Source: Roseibium sediminis (GTDB lineage: Bacteria > Pseudomonadota > Alphaproteobacteria > Rhizobiales > Stappiaceae). From it: a stretch of DNA of 64,000 nucleotides. The stretch covers positions 1 to 64,000 of the forward strand of contig NZ_VXDB01000019.1 in NCBI RefSeq assembly GCF_008711325.1. Direction: 5' to 3'. The notes under the pieces were generated by a model that saw only the letters and a program-made list of their open reading frames with translations, ran no database searches and had not been told where the DNA came from. Below, piece after piece: positions 10,478 to 19,483 of the stretch. The number at the start of each line of letters is the position of its first letter. The stretch's first letter is position 1. Both the position numbers and the translations under genes were made by a program.

Positions 10478-11254
10478 ATGGCGGACAGCAGCCGACCGGA
10501 AAAAACCATCGACAATATAGAGACGAGCCGGAACACCGCTTCACAGTTGAGCTGGTATGAACAACGTCTCGACTATTTTGCGACTTGCGGTCTGTCACCT
10601 GACCGGTTCGTGGACACGTTTCCAGTGTTTTCGCCCCGACAGCGGGTGACGCGGTTTCTTGAAACCCTGCGCTACTGGGAACTGATCGAGGATATTCCGG
10701 GAGACATTTTCGAGTGCGGTGTCGCCGGTGGTGAGTTCCTCATGGCAATGGCGCATTTCTCGTCGATCTATGAGCCGCATCACTACACGCGCAAGATTGT
10801 TGGCTTCGATACGTTCGAGGGCTTTACCCCGCCATCCGAGCAGGACATGAGCTCCGGTGCAAAACACATGAAGGCGGGCGGACTGGCTTATGACAGCCAT
10901 GCCTATCTACAAGCTGCCATCGGGTTCTATGACCAGAACCGGATGATCGGCAACATTCCGAAGGTCTTTCTGGAGAAGGGCGACATCAGCCAGACGCTGC
11001 CTGCCTATCTGGAACGCAATCCGGCGACGGTCATCGGCCTCCTTCACATGGACCTTGACCTCTACAAGCCAACACTGGATGTGCTGAGGGCTGTTCGAAA
11101 ACGTATGGCCAAAGGCTCGATCATCATCTTCGACGAGCTGAATCATGCGGACTATCCGGGCGAAACCCTTGCTGTGATGGAAGCGATCGGGCTGGAGACG
11201 ATTGAGCTCCGCCGCGTGAAGGAAGCATCGATGGCCGCCTATGTGAGGCTTTAG
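10478..11254 (+). CDS. TylF/macrocin O-methyltransferase-like protein
   Basis: The 258-residue protein matches the TylF/NovP family of SAM- and metal-dependent sugar O-methyltransferases. DIFECGVAGGEFLMAMA is the SAM loop, KIVGFDTFEGFTPP is typical of the family, and LLHMDLDLYKPTLDVL followed by IIIFDELNH supplies the acidic metal-binding residues. Such enzymes act on deoxysugars in antibiotics or on surface polysaccharide sugars. ATG 10478 is chosen because GAAGGAG sits six bases upstream; a frame extension to 10370 lacks such a signal. It is 17 bases from the following oxygenase gene and probably co-transcribed with it. Confidence 0.82.
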   Translation: MADSSRPEKTIDNIETSRNTASQLSWYEQRLDYFATCGLSPDRFVDTFPVFSPRQRVTRFLETLRYWELIEDIPGDIFECGVAGGEFLMAMAHFSSIYEPHHYTRKIVGFDTFEGFTPPSEQDMSSGAKHMKAGGLAYDSHAYLQAAIGFYDQNRMIGNIPKVFLEKGDISQTLPAYLERNPATVIGLLHMDLDLYKPTLDVLRAVRKRMAKGSIIIFDELNHADYPGETLAVMEAIGLETIELRRVKEASMAAYVRL

Positions 11255-11271
11255 AAGAAGGAGTTTCGCGA

Positions 11272-11940
11272 ATGGAAATCCGTTCTTTTTCCGATCAGGA
11301 AGCTTTGCACGACCTGCAGGCGCTTGTGTTCTCCATGATGGACGCAGAGGACCACAAGGTCTTTTCAGAAAGATTGATGGCAGCTCAGTCCGGCGGGCGA
11401 AATGCAGCGGCCGAAATACAGGATGCGATTATCGCGTCTGACCGGTTCAAGGAGCTTGTCCAGCACGAAGGCTGGGTGTCCATGGCTGCTGAAAGCCTGC
11501 AAATTGAGCCCGATCAGGTCAAAATCGTCTTTCCACATTTTCGGGTCGACTTGCCGGATACGTTCAAGGAAGACAAGACGAAGATGCTTTTGCCGTGGCA
11601 TCAGGAACTGGATTACTGGTTGCCTAAAGGGGACTGCTCGGTCGAAAGCATTGTTCTCTCTACCTATCTCCACGATACGGCACCTGAAAACGGGGCGCTG
11701 GTTCTCTCCGCCGAGGCTGAAACGGAACCGATGCCCCATGCGTCGAGATATATGGATGAGGAGAACAAGCGTTTTTTCCGGGTGGAATGTCCGGAGCCTG
11801 AGGAAGTCGTTTATGGAGAGACGCGCTTCGGCGACACGGTTGTTTTCGACTTTCTGCGACGTCACAGATCCGGCATCAACAGTTCCAGTCTCGTTCGGCT
11901 GACCTTTCTCCTGAGAGCTTCCGACCGTCGCCTGATCTGA
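11272..11940 (+). CDS. Phytanoyl-CoA dioxygenase (PhyH)-like Fe(II)/2-oxoglutarate oxygenase
   Basis: The protein (222 residues) resembles the PhyH family of non-haem iron hydroxylases. WHQELDYW at residues 109-116 supplies an HxE-type pair (His110, Glu112). A distal His198 in FLRRHRSGINSS, followed by Arg209 in LVRLTFLLR, fits the second iron ligand and the 2-oxoglutarate anchor. The substrate is unknown. The gene has a clear AGAAGGAG site and follows the TylF-like gene by 17 bases, so hydroxylation and methylation of the same glycan or small molecule is plausible. The match is by motif spacing, not by close recognition of a named enzyme. Confidence 0.65.
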   Translation: MEIRSFSDQEALHDLQALVFSMMDAEDHKVFSERLMAAQSGGRNAAAEIQDAIIASDRFKELVQHEGWVSMAAESLQIEPDQVKIVFPHFRVDLPDTFKEDKTKMLLPWHQELDYWLPKGDCSVESIVLSTYLHDTAPENGALVLSAEAETEPMPHASRYMDEENKRFFRVECPEPEEVVYGETRFGDTVVFDFLRRHRSGINSSSLVRLTFLLRASDRRLI

Positions 11941-12070
11941 CGATTGCAGGTGCATTTCTCTTTCCACATGTGACGGAGACGGGTTAGAAACTTCGTTTCG
12001 CTGTTTCGGGGAGCAGGTCGCGATGCGTTGCTCGTTCCCGAAAAGCGCGGTGAACGGAGAGATTTGCGCC

Positions 12071-12499
12071 ATGCATGTGCGGATATTTGAAGAACGGGAT
12101 ACGGATGCGGTTGTTGGCCTTTGGCAGGCTTGCGGGTTGACCCGACCGTGGAATAATCCGCATCTCGATATCCAGCGCAAGGTGTCCTTTCAGCCGGATT
12201 TGTTCTTTGTGGGGGAGCTGGGCGGCGCAGTGATTTCATCTGCCATGTTCGGATACGACGGACACCGGGGTTGGCTGAATTATTTCGCGGTTCATCCAGA
12301 CCATCAGGGCAAGGGATATTCCAAGATCCTCCTGGAGCACGGAAAAACTGCACTTCTCGCCCTTGGATGTCCCAAGATCAACTTTCAGGTCCGCTCGGAC
12401 AATCACAAGGCCATCGCCTACTACCTTGCAAATGGCTATACGCAGGATGATGCGTTGAGTTATGGCAAACGGTTGATTGTGGATGGGCCAAAGGGATAG
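12071..12499 (+). CDS. ypeA: GNAT family N-acetyltransferase, YpeA type
   Basis: The 142-residue protein closely follows E. coli YpeA in layout: an N-terminal VRIFEERDTDAVVGLW, the RPWNNPHLDIQRK segment, GYDGHRGWLNYFAVHP, the acetyl-CoA loop HQGKGYSKILLEH, and the SYGKRLI ending. GNAT enzymes transfer acetyl from acetyl-CoA to an amine; the YpeA substrate is not known. ATG 12071 is preferred because it matches the family N-terminus and has GGAGAG nine bases upstream. It stands alone between the PhyH-like gene and a cysteine-rich gene. Confidence 0.9.
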   Translation: MHVRIFEERDTDAVVGLWQACGLTRPWNNPHLDIQRKVSFQPDLFFVGELGGAVISSAMFGYDGHRGWLNYFAVHPDHQGKGYSKILLEHGKTALLALGCPKINFQVRSDNHKAIAYYLANGYTQDDALSYGKRLIVDGPKG

Positions 12500-12531
12500 T
12501 CACATGCCAAATTCGTTCGCCGGTTAGTCTG

Positions 12532-13044
12532 GTGACAAATTCCTTGCCATCCCTGGAACCTGACTGTTCGAACTGCGCCGCCTTGTGTTGTGTGGTGTTC
12601 GCATTTGATCGCTCGGAATCCTTTGGGATCGACAAGGGAGCAGGCGAGGCCTGTCCCAACCTCATGGCCAACAATGGCTGCCGCATCTTTGATGGCCGCG
12701 CTGAACTCGGCTTCAAAGGTTGCATTTCCTACACGTGTCACGGGGCAGGGCAACGGGTGACGCAGGATGTTTTTGCAGGTCGTGACTGGCGAAATGATCC
12801 CTCGCTTGTCCATCGCATGGGAGCGGCGCTTTCCGTTCTGCGCCGTATCCACGAACAGCTGGTCCTTCTTCAAGCCGCCGGTCAGTTGCCGCTCGCTGGC
12901 GGGCATCGTGAACAGCTTGATGGCTTGATCGAGACCCTCAATCCTGCAGTCGACTGGACGGAAGACACGTTTGAGGCGTTTCCCATCGACCGGGTGTGCG
13001 GCGAAGTGGGCAGCTTTCTGAAATCGCTCAGAGGCTATGTCTGA
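12532..13044 (+). CDS. Cysteine-rich protein of unknown function (CxxC...CC type)
   Basis: The 170-residue protein has a striking N-terminal cysteine cluster: CSNCAALCC near residues 12-20, then CPNL, GCRIF and GCISYTCHGAGQ before residue 75. The second half is helical and lacks cysteines. Similar N-termini occur in some pentapeptide-repeat and YkgJ-like proteins, where the cysteines are thought to bind zinc or an iron-sulfur cluster. Here no pentapeptide repeats follow, so the cysteine module stands alone. The start is GTG 12532 with a weak ribosome site. It ends six bases from the convergent DksA/TraR gene. Metal binding is inferred. Confidence 0.75.
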   Translation: MTNSLPSLEPDCSNCAALCCVVFAFDRSESFGIDKGAGEACPNLMANNGCRIFDGRAELGFKGCISYTCHGAGQRVTQDVFAGRDWRNDPSLVHRMGAALSVLRRIHEQLVLLQAAGQLPLAGGHREQLDGLIETLNPAVDWTEDTFEAFPIDRVCGEVGSFLKSLRGYV

Positions 13045-13050
13045 GGTTCT

Positions 13051-13377
13051 CTAGCCGGCGCACCGGACGCAAAGCGCTGCGGCAGGATCGATATCCAGCC
13101 GCTTTTCCGGGATCTCCTCCTCGCACTCAAGGCAAAAGCCGTAGTCGCCCGTCTCGATGCGGCGGAGGGCATTTTCGATCCGAACCAGATCGGCTTGACG
13201 CTGGCGCTCTGTGGCCTCGGCCATGGCTTGCCCCTGCAAGGCGTCCATTCGGGACAACCGTCCGACCGATTGTTGATCGAGGATGACAGGTGCCCTCGCG
13301 TCTTCAGACATCTCCCGGAGGTCGTTCAGGTCTTCTTTCAGTTTCAACAGTTGGGTCTTGCGCTCTGCCAGTGTCAT
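13051..13377 (-). CDS. DksA/TraR-type zinc-finger protein
   Basis: From ATG 13377 (GGAGGA eight bases upstream) the gene encodes 108 residues: a coiled-coil N-terminal part (LLKLKEDLNDLREM) and a C4 zinc finger CLECEEEI...ALCVRC near the end. This is the short TraR-like form of the DksA family, which enters the RNA polymerase secondary channel and modulates transcription. The coiled-coil tip carries several Asp residues, but whether they match the DksA DxxDxA motif cannot be judged without alignment. A 20-residue upstream extension to 13437 is possible but lacks a ribosome site. Confidence 0.85.
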   Translation of the reverse strand: MTLAERKTQLLKLKEDLNDLREMSEDARAPVILDQQSVGRLSRMDALQGQAMAEATERQRQADLVRIENALRRIETGDYGFCLECEEEIPEKRLDIDPAAALCVRCAG

Positions 13378-13534
13378 GAGCTTGTCCTCCAGGACGCCAG
13401 TATGACTGCGCGGGAACTTGCTTGGCAAATCTGGCATTCTGGTTCACGTAACGAGCACGCTGACAGGCAAGTGATTGTCATGTCAGCGGCAAACTTGAGA
13501 AACTGACCTCAGACGATTTTTGGCGAGGGCAAAG

Positions 13535-13900
13535 ATGATTTCACGCAGTGTTGGAATGCTTGCAGCTTTGATGATCTCCACGGCGGGTGCGCTTGCCGGT
13601 GACGTCGAGATTGTCGGGGCCGAAGCGCAGCAGTCGGGAGAGACCTGGCGATTTGCGGTCACACTTCGTCACGGGGACACCGGATGGGATCACTATGCGG
13701 ATCTTTGGCAGGTTCTGGCCCCGGATGGCACGGTCTTGGGCGAGCGGGTTCTGGCCCACCCGCATGTGGACGAACAGCCATTTACACGGACACAGTCGGG
13801 TATTGTCATTCCGCAAGGGTTGGACCATGTGGTCATCCGCGCGAGGGACACAGTCCACGGTTTCGCACCGGAGACCTATCGCGTTGACCTCAACCGATAG
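13535..13900 (+). CDS. Small exported protein of unknown function
   Basis: From ATG 13535 (GAGGG upstream) the gene encodes 121 residues. Residues 1-21 form a signal peptide (MISRSVGMLAALMISTAG, cleavage near ALAG/DV). The mature part looks like an all-beta domain, with WRFAVTLRHGDTGWDHYADLW and a final HGFAPETYRVDLNR. Proteins of this kind are found as conserved hypotheticals in alphaproteobacteria. It ends 11 bases from the convergent marC gene. No function is proposed. Confidence 0.75.
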   Translation: MISRSVGMLAALMISTAGALAGDVEIVGAEAQQSGETWRFAVTLRHGDTGWDHYADLWQVLAPDGTVLGERVLAHPHVDEQPFTRTQSGIVIPQGLDHVVIRARDTVHGFAPETYRVDLNR

Positions 13901-13911
13901 CTTCTGGTTCT

Positions 13912-14556
13912 TCAGCCGCGAATAAGCGTCAGGACACCGTCAGCTACGAATTGCACGGACAGGGCCGCGAGGATGACGCCGAGAAGGCGGGTGATGATCA
14001 ATTGCGCGGTGTCACCCAGACGGCGTTCGATCTTGTCTGCAAGAAGGAATGATCCAAGGCAGGCCGCAACGATGGTCGCGATTACGAGGCCCAAGCCCGC
14101 ATAGGTGATGGTATCGGGAGCTTCGCCTGACAGCAGGATGATCGCCGAAATGGCCGCAGGGCCTGCGATGAGCGGGATGGCGAGTGGAAAGACGGCCAGT
14201 TCCTGGATTGAGCGATGTTCCTGTTCAGCGGTCTCGGCAGCTTTTTCTGCAGTCTGAGCCTTGCGTGCCTGACGCTTGCCGAACACCATTTCGACGGCGA
14301 TCAGGAAAAGCAGGATGCCGCCTGCGATCCGGAATGCAGAAACCGAGATGCCGAGCACGTTCAGGAACGTCTGCCCCGTGAGATAGAAAACGGCCAGAAT
14401 GGCGCCGCCTGTCAATGTTGCGCGAACCGCCACACGTCGTCTGTTGGCCTGCGACATGCCTGCTGTCAGGGCAAGGAACATGGGGGCCAGACCAACCGGA
14501 TCGATGGTAACGAACAGGGTCGCAAAGGCGTTTATGTAATAGTCGAACATGGCCAT
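13912..14556 (-). CDS. MarC/UPF0056 family integral membrane protein
   Basis: The 214-residue protein has about six hydrophobic helices and the MarC-family N-terminal motif FVTIDPVGLAPMFLALT. A charged loop of about 30 residues after FGKR separates the two halves, and the second half begins FPLAIPLIAGPAAIS. The function of the family is not settled despite its name. The start is taken at ATG 14556 (or 14550), which places the first helix at the N-terminus as in homologues. The 36-residue extension to 14664 is hydrophilic and enters the gyrA promoter region. It is divergent from gyrA. Confidence 0.88.
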   Translation of the reverse strand: MAMFDYYINAFATLFVTIDPVGLAPMFLALTAGMSQANRRRVAVRATLTGGAILAVFYLTGQTFLNVLGISVSAFRIAGGILLFLIAVEMVFGKRQARKAQTAEKAAETAEQEHRSIQELAVFPLAIPLIAGPAAISAIILLSGEAPDTITYAGLGLVIATIVAACLGSFLLADKIERRLGDTAQLIITRLLGVILAALSVQFVADGVLTLIRG

Positions 14557-14712
14557 ATCGCGGTCGCTTTCTCCAGCGTTTCTCTGCCGTTTTAACGGCT
14601 CCTTGGCGCTGGTCGAGCGAATTCGTCTGTGTACTTCTTTCAGTTCTGATATTTTCGATTTCAAGTAATTGAAAACGTTAAGGAAAAAAGCTTGTTTATT
14701 TCAGCTTCAAAT

Positions 14713-14741
14713 TTGGCTGAACGGGCTGAATCGGCTATAAA
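14713..14741 (+). promoter_or_regulatory. Candidate sigma-70-type promoter of gyrA
   Basis: TTGGCT (14713-14718) and TATAAA (14736-14741) are separated by exactly 17 bases. They lie 35 bases before the gyrA start in an otherwise AT-rich gap. Start of transcription would fall near 14748. Recognition is by consensus only. Confidence 0.65.
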
Positions 14742-14775
14742 TGCGGGCAGCTAGAACAAAGAATGAGTCGTCTCC

Positions 14776-17565
14776 TTGACCGATCAGGACAACAGCACGC
14801 CGACGGGTCGCCTACCGTCGGATATCAAGCCCATTTCGATCGTCGATGAAATGAAGAGCAGCTATCTCGATTACGCGATGAGCGTGATCGTGAGCCGTGC
14901 TCTTCCCGATGTTCGTGATGGTCTCAAACCAGTGCATCGCCGCATTCTCTACTCGATGCACGAGAATGGCTATGAGTGGAACAAGCCCTATCGCAAGTCG
15001 GCCCGCGTGGTCGGTGACGTCATGGGTAAATATCACCCTCATGGCGACAGCGCGATTTACGATGCCCTTGTGCGCATGGCGCAGGATTTCTCCCTGCGAC
15101 TGCCGCTGATTGACGGGCAGGGCAACTTCGGTTCCGTTGACGGTGATCGCGCGGCTGCGATGCGTTACACCGAATGTCGTCTGGAAAAGGTGGCGCACAA
15201 GCTGCTGGACGATATCGACAAGGATACGGTCGACTTTCAGGAGAACTACGATAACTCCGAAAGCGAACCGGTCGTTCTTCCCGCCAAGTTCCCGAACCTT
15301 CTGGTCAACGGGGCAGGCGGCATCGCCGTCGGTATGGCGACGAACATTCCGCCGCACAACCTGGGTGAAGTGATCGACGCAGCCATTGCGCTCATGGAAA
15401 ACCCGGCGATGACGATCGCCGAACTGATGGATATCGTTCCGGGACCGGATTTCCCGACCGGCGGTATCATTCTCGGTCGCTCCGGCATCCGCTCGGCGTT
15501 TGAAACCGGCCGTGGATCCATCGTCATGCGCGGCAAGGTCGAAGTTGAAGAGATCCGCAAGGATCGCAATGCGCTGATCGTTTCCGAGATCCCGTACCAG
15601 GTGAACAAGTCCACGATGATCGAGAAGATCGCCGAGGCTGTTCGCGACAAGCGGATTGAAGGCATCTCCGATATTCGCGATGAAAGCGACCGGTCCGGCA
15701 TGCGTGTCGTGATCGAACTCAAGCGCGATGCCGTTCCGGATGTCGTTCTCAATCAGCTGTTCCGCTATTCACAGCTGCAGACGTCTTTCGGGGCGAATAT
15801 CGTTGCTCTGAACGGCGGCAAGCCGGAACAGATGAACATTCAGGACGTCTTGAAGGCGTTTGTGAGCTTCCGCGAGGAAGTTGTTCAAAGAAGAACGAAA
15901 TTCCTTCTGAAGAAAGCTCGCGATCGCGCGCATATCTTGGTAGGCTTGGGCATTGCCGTCGCCAATATTGATGAAGTGATCCACCTGATCAGAACAGCTC
16001 CGGATCCATCGACGGCAAGAGCGCAGTTGATGGAACGGGATTGGCCGGCGCGCGACATTGAGCCGTTGATCCGCCTGATCGATGATCCAAGGCACATGGT
16101 TCAGGAGGATGGCACCTACAAGCTCTCCGAAGAGCAGGCTCGTGCGATCCTCGATTTGCGCCTGCAACGCCTGACGGCTCTTGGCCGCGACGAAATCGCG
16201 GACGAACTCAGCAAGATCGGCGCCGAGATTTCCGATTTCCTCGATATCCTGCGGTCACGCGCAAGGATCCAGGAAATCATTCGCACCGAGATGCTGGAGA
16301 TCAAGGAAGAGTTCGCGACACCGCGCAAGACCGAGATTGTCGATGGCGGCGCGGACTTTGATGACGAAGACCTGATCCAGCGCGAGGACATGGTCGTGAC
16401 CGTGTCCCATGGCGGCTATATCAAGCGCGTTCCGCTGGCGACCTATCGCGCGCAGCGCCGAGGCGGCAAGGGCCGTTCGGGCATGGCGACGAAGGACGAG
16501 GATTTTGTAACCCGTCTGTTTGTTGCCAATACCCACACGCCGGTGCTGTTCTTCTCGTCGCGTGGCATCTGCTACAAGATGAAGGTCTGGCGTCTGCCCC
16601 TGGGCGGACCGACCTCACGTGGCAAAGCACTCATCAACATGCTGCCGCTTGAGCAGGGTGAGCAGATTTCCTCCATCATGCCGTTGCCGGAGGATGAGGA
16701 CAGCTGGGCAAACCTCGATGTTATGTTCTCCACGGTGCGCGGCACCGTGCGTCGGAACAAGCTGTCCGATTTCACGCAGATCAACCGAAACGGCAAGATC
16801 GCGATGAAGCTGGAAGACGGCGACGGCATCGTTGGGGTCGATACGTGCTCTGAACATGACGACGTCATGCTGACGACAGCAGCGGGCCAGTGCATTCGCT
16901 TCCCGGTTGACGATGTCCGTGTCTTTGCGGGCCGGAACTCGGTTGGTGTTCGTGGCATCAGGCTGGCGGACGGAGACAAGATCATCTCCATGCAGATCCT
17001 CCACCACATCGATGTCAGTGCCGAGGAACGTGCAGCCTATCTGAAATACTCCCGTGCAATGCGCGGCGAGGCGGATGATGCGTCGACCGACGAGGAAGGT
17101 GTGACCGCAGGTGAACTGAGCCAGGAGCGTTATGCAGAGATGAGTGCTGCAGAGCAGATCATCCTGACTATCTCCGAGAATGGCTACGGCAAGCGGACAT
17201 CGTCGTTCGAGTACCGTGTCACCGGTCGTGGCGGCAAGGGCATCACGGCCATGGCGGTCAACGACCGAAACGGGCATCTGATCTCGTCCTTCCCGGTTGA
17301 TGAGAGCGACCAGATCATGCTGGTGACCGATGGTGGTCAGCTGATCCGTTGTCCGGTGGACGGCATTCGCATTGCCGGCCGCGCCACTCAGGGTGTCATT
17401 GTCTTCAAGACTGCAGATGACGAGAATGTCGTTGCCGTTGAGCGCATCAGCGAAGTCGATGAAGACGAGGACGAAGCTGCTGACGGTGAGATCACGGGCG
17501 AAGGCGAAGCCAATGGCGGTGAGGGCGATGCTCCAGAAGCCTCGGCTCCCGATGGTGACAGCTAA
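14776..17565 (+). CDS. gyrA: DNA gyrase subunit A
   Basis: The 929-residue protein is the breakage-reunion subunit of DNA gyrase, which with GyrB introduces negative supercoils. The catalytic tyrosine lies in [10 protein letters not shown] (about Tyr131). The quinolone-resistance region reads [18 protein letters not shown], with Ser92 and Asp96 at the positions of E. coli Ser83 and Asp87, the quinolone-sensitive state. The GyrA box QRRGGKG at the start of the C-terminal beta-pinwheel distinguishes it from ParC. The C-terminus has a long acidic tail. Translation starts at TTG 14776 with no strong ribosome site; an out-of-frame ATG lies 13 bases upstream. Confidence 0.97.
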   Translation: MTDQDNSTPTGRLPSDIKPISIVDEMKSSYLDYAMSVIVSRALPDVRDGLKPVHRRILYSMHENGYEWNKPYRKSARVVGDVMGKYHPHGDSAIYDALVRMAQDFSLRLPLIDGQGNFGSVDGDRAAAMRYTECRLEKVAHKLLDDIDKDTVDFQENYDNSESEPVVLPAKFPNLLVNGAGGIAVGMATNIPPHNLGEVIDAAIALMENPAMTIAELMDIVPGPDFPTGGIILGRSGIRSAFETGRGSIVMRGKVEVEEIRKDRNALIVSEIPYQVNKSTMIEKIAEAVRDKRIEGISDIRDESDRSGMRVVIELKRDAVPDVVLNQLFRYSQLQTSFGANIVALNGGKPEQMNIQDVLKAFVSFREEVVQRRTKFLLKKARDRAHILVGLGIAVANIDEVIHLIRTAPDPSTARAQLMERDWPARDIEPLIRLIDDPRHMVQEDGTYKLSEEQARAILDLRLQRLTALGRDEIADELSKIGAEISDFLDILRSRARIQEIIRTEMLEIKEEFATPRKTEIVDGGADFDDEDLIQREDMVVTVSHGGYIKRVPLATYRAQRRGGKGRSGMATKDEDFVTRLFVANTHTPVLFFSSRGICYKMKVWRLPLGGPTSRGKALINMLPLEQGEQISSIMPLPEDEDSWANLDVMFSTVRGTVRRNKLSDFTQINRNGKIAMKLEDGDGIVGVDTCSEHDDVMLTTAAGQCIRFPVDDVRVFAGRNSVGVRGIRLADGDKIISMQILHHIDVSAEERAAYLKYSRAMRGEADDASTDEEGVTAGELSQERYAEMSAAEQIILTISENGYGKRTSSFEYRVTGRGGKGITAMAVNDRNGHLISSFPVDESDQIMLVTDGGQLIRCPVDGIRIAGRATQGVIVFKTADDENVVAVERISEVDEDEDEAADGEITGEGEANGGEGDAPEASAPDGDS

Positions 17566-17594
17566 GACCTCTCACTAAAGCAACGAGACAATTT

Positions 17595-17621
17595 GCGGCG
17601 CGGGGCACCCTGCGCCGCTTT
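17595..17621 (+). terminator. Rho-independent terminator after gyrA
   Basis: A long GC-rich stem pairs 17595-17605 with 17608-17618 (11 positions with one G-T pair, the innermost pairs opening to form the loop). It is followed by TTTCGT. It lies 30 bases after the gyrA stop and separates gyrA from coaD. Confidence 0.7.
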
Positions 17622-17710
17622 CGTATGAGACGGGTGGTCAGGTTCGGCGGCAGATTTTTGTTGTCGGTCACCGGGTTGCCGCTGCTTCAAGGCCGGAGTA
17701 TTGATTGGTC

Positions 17711-18211
17711 ATGACAAGAATTGCGCTTTATCCCGGTTCCTTTGATCCGGTCACGAATGGCCATCTGGACATTCTGGACCAGTCGCTAGCGCTTGCTGAC
17801 AAGGTCGTTGTGGCAATTGGCATTCATCCGGGCAAGGCGCCCCTGTTTTCCTTCGAGGAACGGGTGAAGTTGATCCATCAGGCAGCCCAAGGGGCCTTTG
17901 GTTCCAAGGAAGCCAACCGGATCGAGGTAATTTCCTTTTCAAATCTGGTGGTCGATATTGCGGCAGATCTTGGCGCTGCCTATCTGGTACGTGGCCTTCG
18001 TGATGGCACTGATCTCGATTACGAGATGCAGATGGCCGGAATGAACGGAACTTTGGGCCCCAGGATCAAGACTGTTTTTCTTCCCGCGTCTCCTTCGGTT
18101 CGTCATATTACGGCGACTCTGGTGCGGCAAATTGCGAAGATGGGTGGTGATATCACCGCCTTTGTTCCGCCATGCGTTGTCTCCCCCTTGCGGGAGCGGG
18201 CGTCCGCGTAG
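17711..18211 (+). CDS. coaD: Phosphopantetheine adenylyltransferase CoaD
   Basis: The 166-residue enzyme transfers AMP from ATP to 4'-phosphopantetheine, the penultimate step of coenzyme A synthesis. The nucleotidyltransferase motif TNGHLDI (Thr15 to His18) and the loop [16 protein letters not shown] near the C-terminus are both present; YPGSFDPVT is the normal start region. ATG 17711 is preferred to TTG 17705 because it gives the family N-terminus. It may form a unit with the two cyclophilin genes downstream. Confidence 0.95.
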   Translation: MTRIALYPGSFDPVTNGHLDILDQSLALADKVVVAIGIHPGKAPLFSFEERVKLIHQAAQGAFGSKEANRIEVISFSNLVVDIAADLGAAYLVRGLRDGTDLDYEMQMAGMNGTLGPRIKTVFLPASPSVRHITATLVRQIAKMGGDITAFVPPCVVSPLRERASA

Positions 18212-18259
18212 TACGCGAGGCGCGGGGCATATAGGACTACACATATCAATGGAGTGACC

Positions 18260-18799
18260 ATGTCACGCATTTTTACTGTTTTGGCTATGCTGGCTGCGCT
18301 GCTTGTTGCGCCCATGTCTGCCAGTGCTGAAAATCTCGATCCGGAGAACACGATTTATCTGGATCTGAAAGATGGCCGGGTAACGATCAAGCTGCGTCCG
18401 GACCTTGCTCCGAACCATGTCGAGCGGATCAAGAAGCTGACTCGCCAAGGGTTCTATGACGGCATCATCTTTCATCGGGTCATCGACAATTTCATGGCCC
18501 AGACGGGCGATCCGACCGGAACGGGAATGGGCGGTTCCGACGAGCCCTACCTGAAAGCAGAATTCTCCAACGCTTCGTTCAAGCGCGGAGTGCTGGGTAT
18601 GGCCCGTGCGGGCGACCCGAACAGCGCGAATTCACAGTTCTTCATCATGTTTGCAGATGGAGGCTGGTTGAACGGACAATATACGGTTTGGGGTGAAGTG
18701 GTTGACGGCATGGAGCATATCGACGCCATTACCCGCGGCGAACCGCCGGCAAATCCGGACAAGATCATCAAGATGCAGGTTGCGGCAGACGCGAGCTGA
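18260..18799 (+). CDS. Exported cyclophilin-type peptidyl-prolyl isomerase
   Basis: The 179-residue protein has a signal peptide (residues 1-23, MSRIFTVLAMLAALLVAP, cleavage near SASA/EN) and then a complete short bacterial cyclophilin domain. FHRVIDNFMAQTGDP and GMARAGDPNSANSQFF carry the active-site Arg, Phe, Met and Gln. It would speed proline isomerisation during folding in the periplasm. ATG 18260 has GGAG just upstream. The next gene is a cytoplasmic paralogue, giving one isomerase per compartment. Confidence 0.92.
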   Translation: MSRIFTVLAMLAALLVAPMSASAENLDPENTIYLDLKDGRVTIKLRPDLAPNHVERIKKLTRQGFYDGIIFHRVIDNFMAQTGDPTGTGMGGSDEPYLKAEFSNASFKRGVLGMARAGDPNSANSQFFIMFADGGWLNGQYTVWGEVVDGMEHIDAITRGEPPANPDKIIKMQVAADAS

Positions 18800-18841
18800 T
18801 ATTCCAACTGCCGCTAGGCACAAATAAGACTGGGAGACCCC

Positions 18842-19315
18842 ATGGCTGATATCAAGGATCCAGAAAACACCTTGCTGATGGAAACCACGCAAGGTGCAGT
18901 GGTCATCGAAATGCGTCCGGACCTTGCTCCGAACCATGTTGCTCGCATCAAGGAGCTGGTTCGCGACGGGTTTTATGACGGCATCGTGTTCCACCGCGTC
19001 ATTGACGGCTTCATGGCTCAAACCGGCTGTCCGCACGGCACCGGCACTGGCGGTTCCGGCAAGAAGCTGAAGGCCGAGTTCAACAAGGAAAGCCATCAGC
19101 GCGGTGTGTGTTCCATGGCCCGTGCAATGGATCCGAATTCCGGTGACAGCCAGTTCTTCATCTGCTTCGGCGACGCTTCCTTCCTCGATGGCCAGTACAC
19201 GGTCTGGGGCAAGGTTCTTGAAGGCATGGAGCATGTCGACAAGATCAAGCGCGGCGAGCCGGTCTCCAATCCGGACAAGATCGTTTCCCTGAAAGTTGCG
19301 GCTGACGCAGCCTGA
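18842..19315 (+). CDS. ppiB: Cytoplasmic cyclophilin-type peptidyl-prolyl isomerase
   Basis: This 157-residue cyclophilin has no signal peptide. Active-site segments FHRVIDGFMAQTGCP and SMARAMDPNSGDSQFF match PpiB-type enzymes. It shares long identical stretches with the upstream exported paralogue (MRPDLAPNHV against LRPDLAPNHV, and the GFYDGI segment), consistent with an old duplication. The start ATG 18842 lies 42 bases after the paralogue's stop, with GGGAGA upstream. Confidence 0.94.
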   Translation: MADIKDPENTLLMETTQGAVVIEMRPDLAPNHVARIKELVRDGFYDGIVFHRVIDGFMAQTGCPHGTGTGGSGKKLKAEFNKESHQRGVCSMARAMDPNSGDSQFFICFGDASFLDGQYTVWGKVLEGMEHVDKIKRGEPVSNPDKIVSLKVAADAA

Positions 19316-19335
19316 TCGGCTTCGATTTCCTGATC

Positions 19336-19376
19336 CGGGCGCGGGTGCTTTGTGCATTCGCGCCCGTTTCTATTTT
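19336..19376 (+). terminator. Terminator after ppiB
   Basis: CGGGCGCG (19336-19343) pairs perfectly with CGCGCCCG (19359-19366) around a 15-base loop, followed by TTTCTATTTT. It sits 20 bases after the ppiB stop and isolates the coaD-cyclophilin unit from queA. Confidence 0.75.
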
Positions 19377-19483
19377 GGCACTTCCGCGAATTGACCCTGT
19401 CAGTGCAGAAGACTAAAAGCCTGCGAACCATCCGGCCACCTTGCCGACTTTCCTGACCCTCTCAATCGGACCCATATCAGCCA

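Noticed and set aside
14773-14775. Quinolone-resistance change in gyrA
   Set aside because: The residues matching E. coli Ser83 and Asp87 are Ser and Asp, the sensitive state.
18260-19315. Adjacent cyclophilin genes as a recent unusual duplication
   Set aside because: An exported plus a cytoplasmic cyclophilin side by side is common in alphaproteobacteria, and the two have diverged well.
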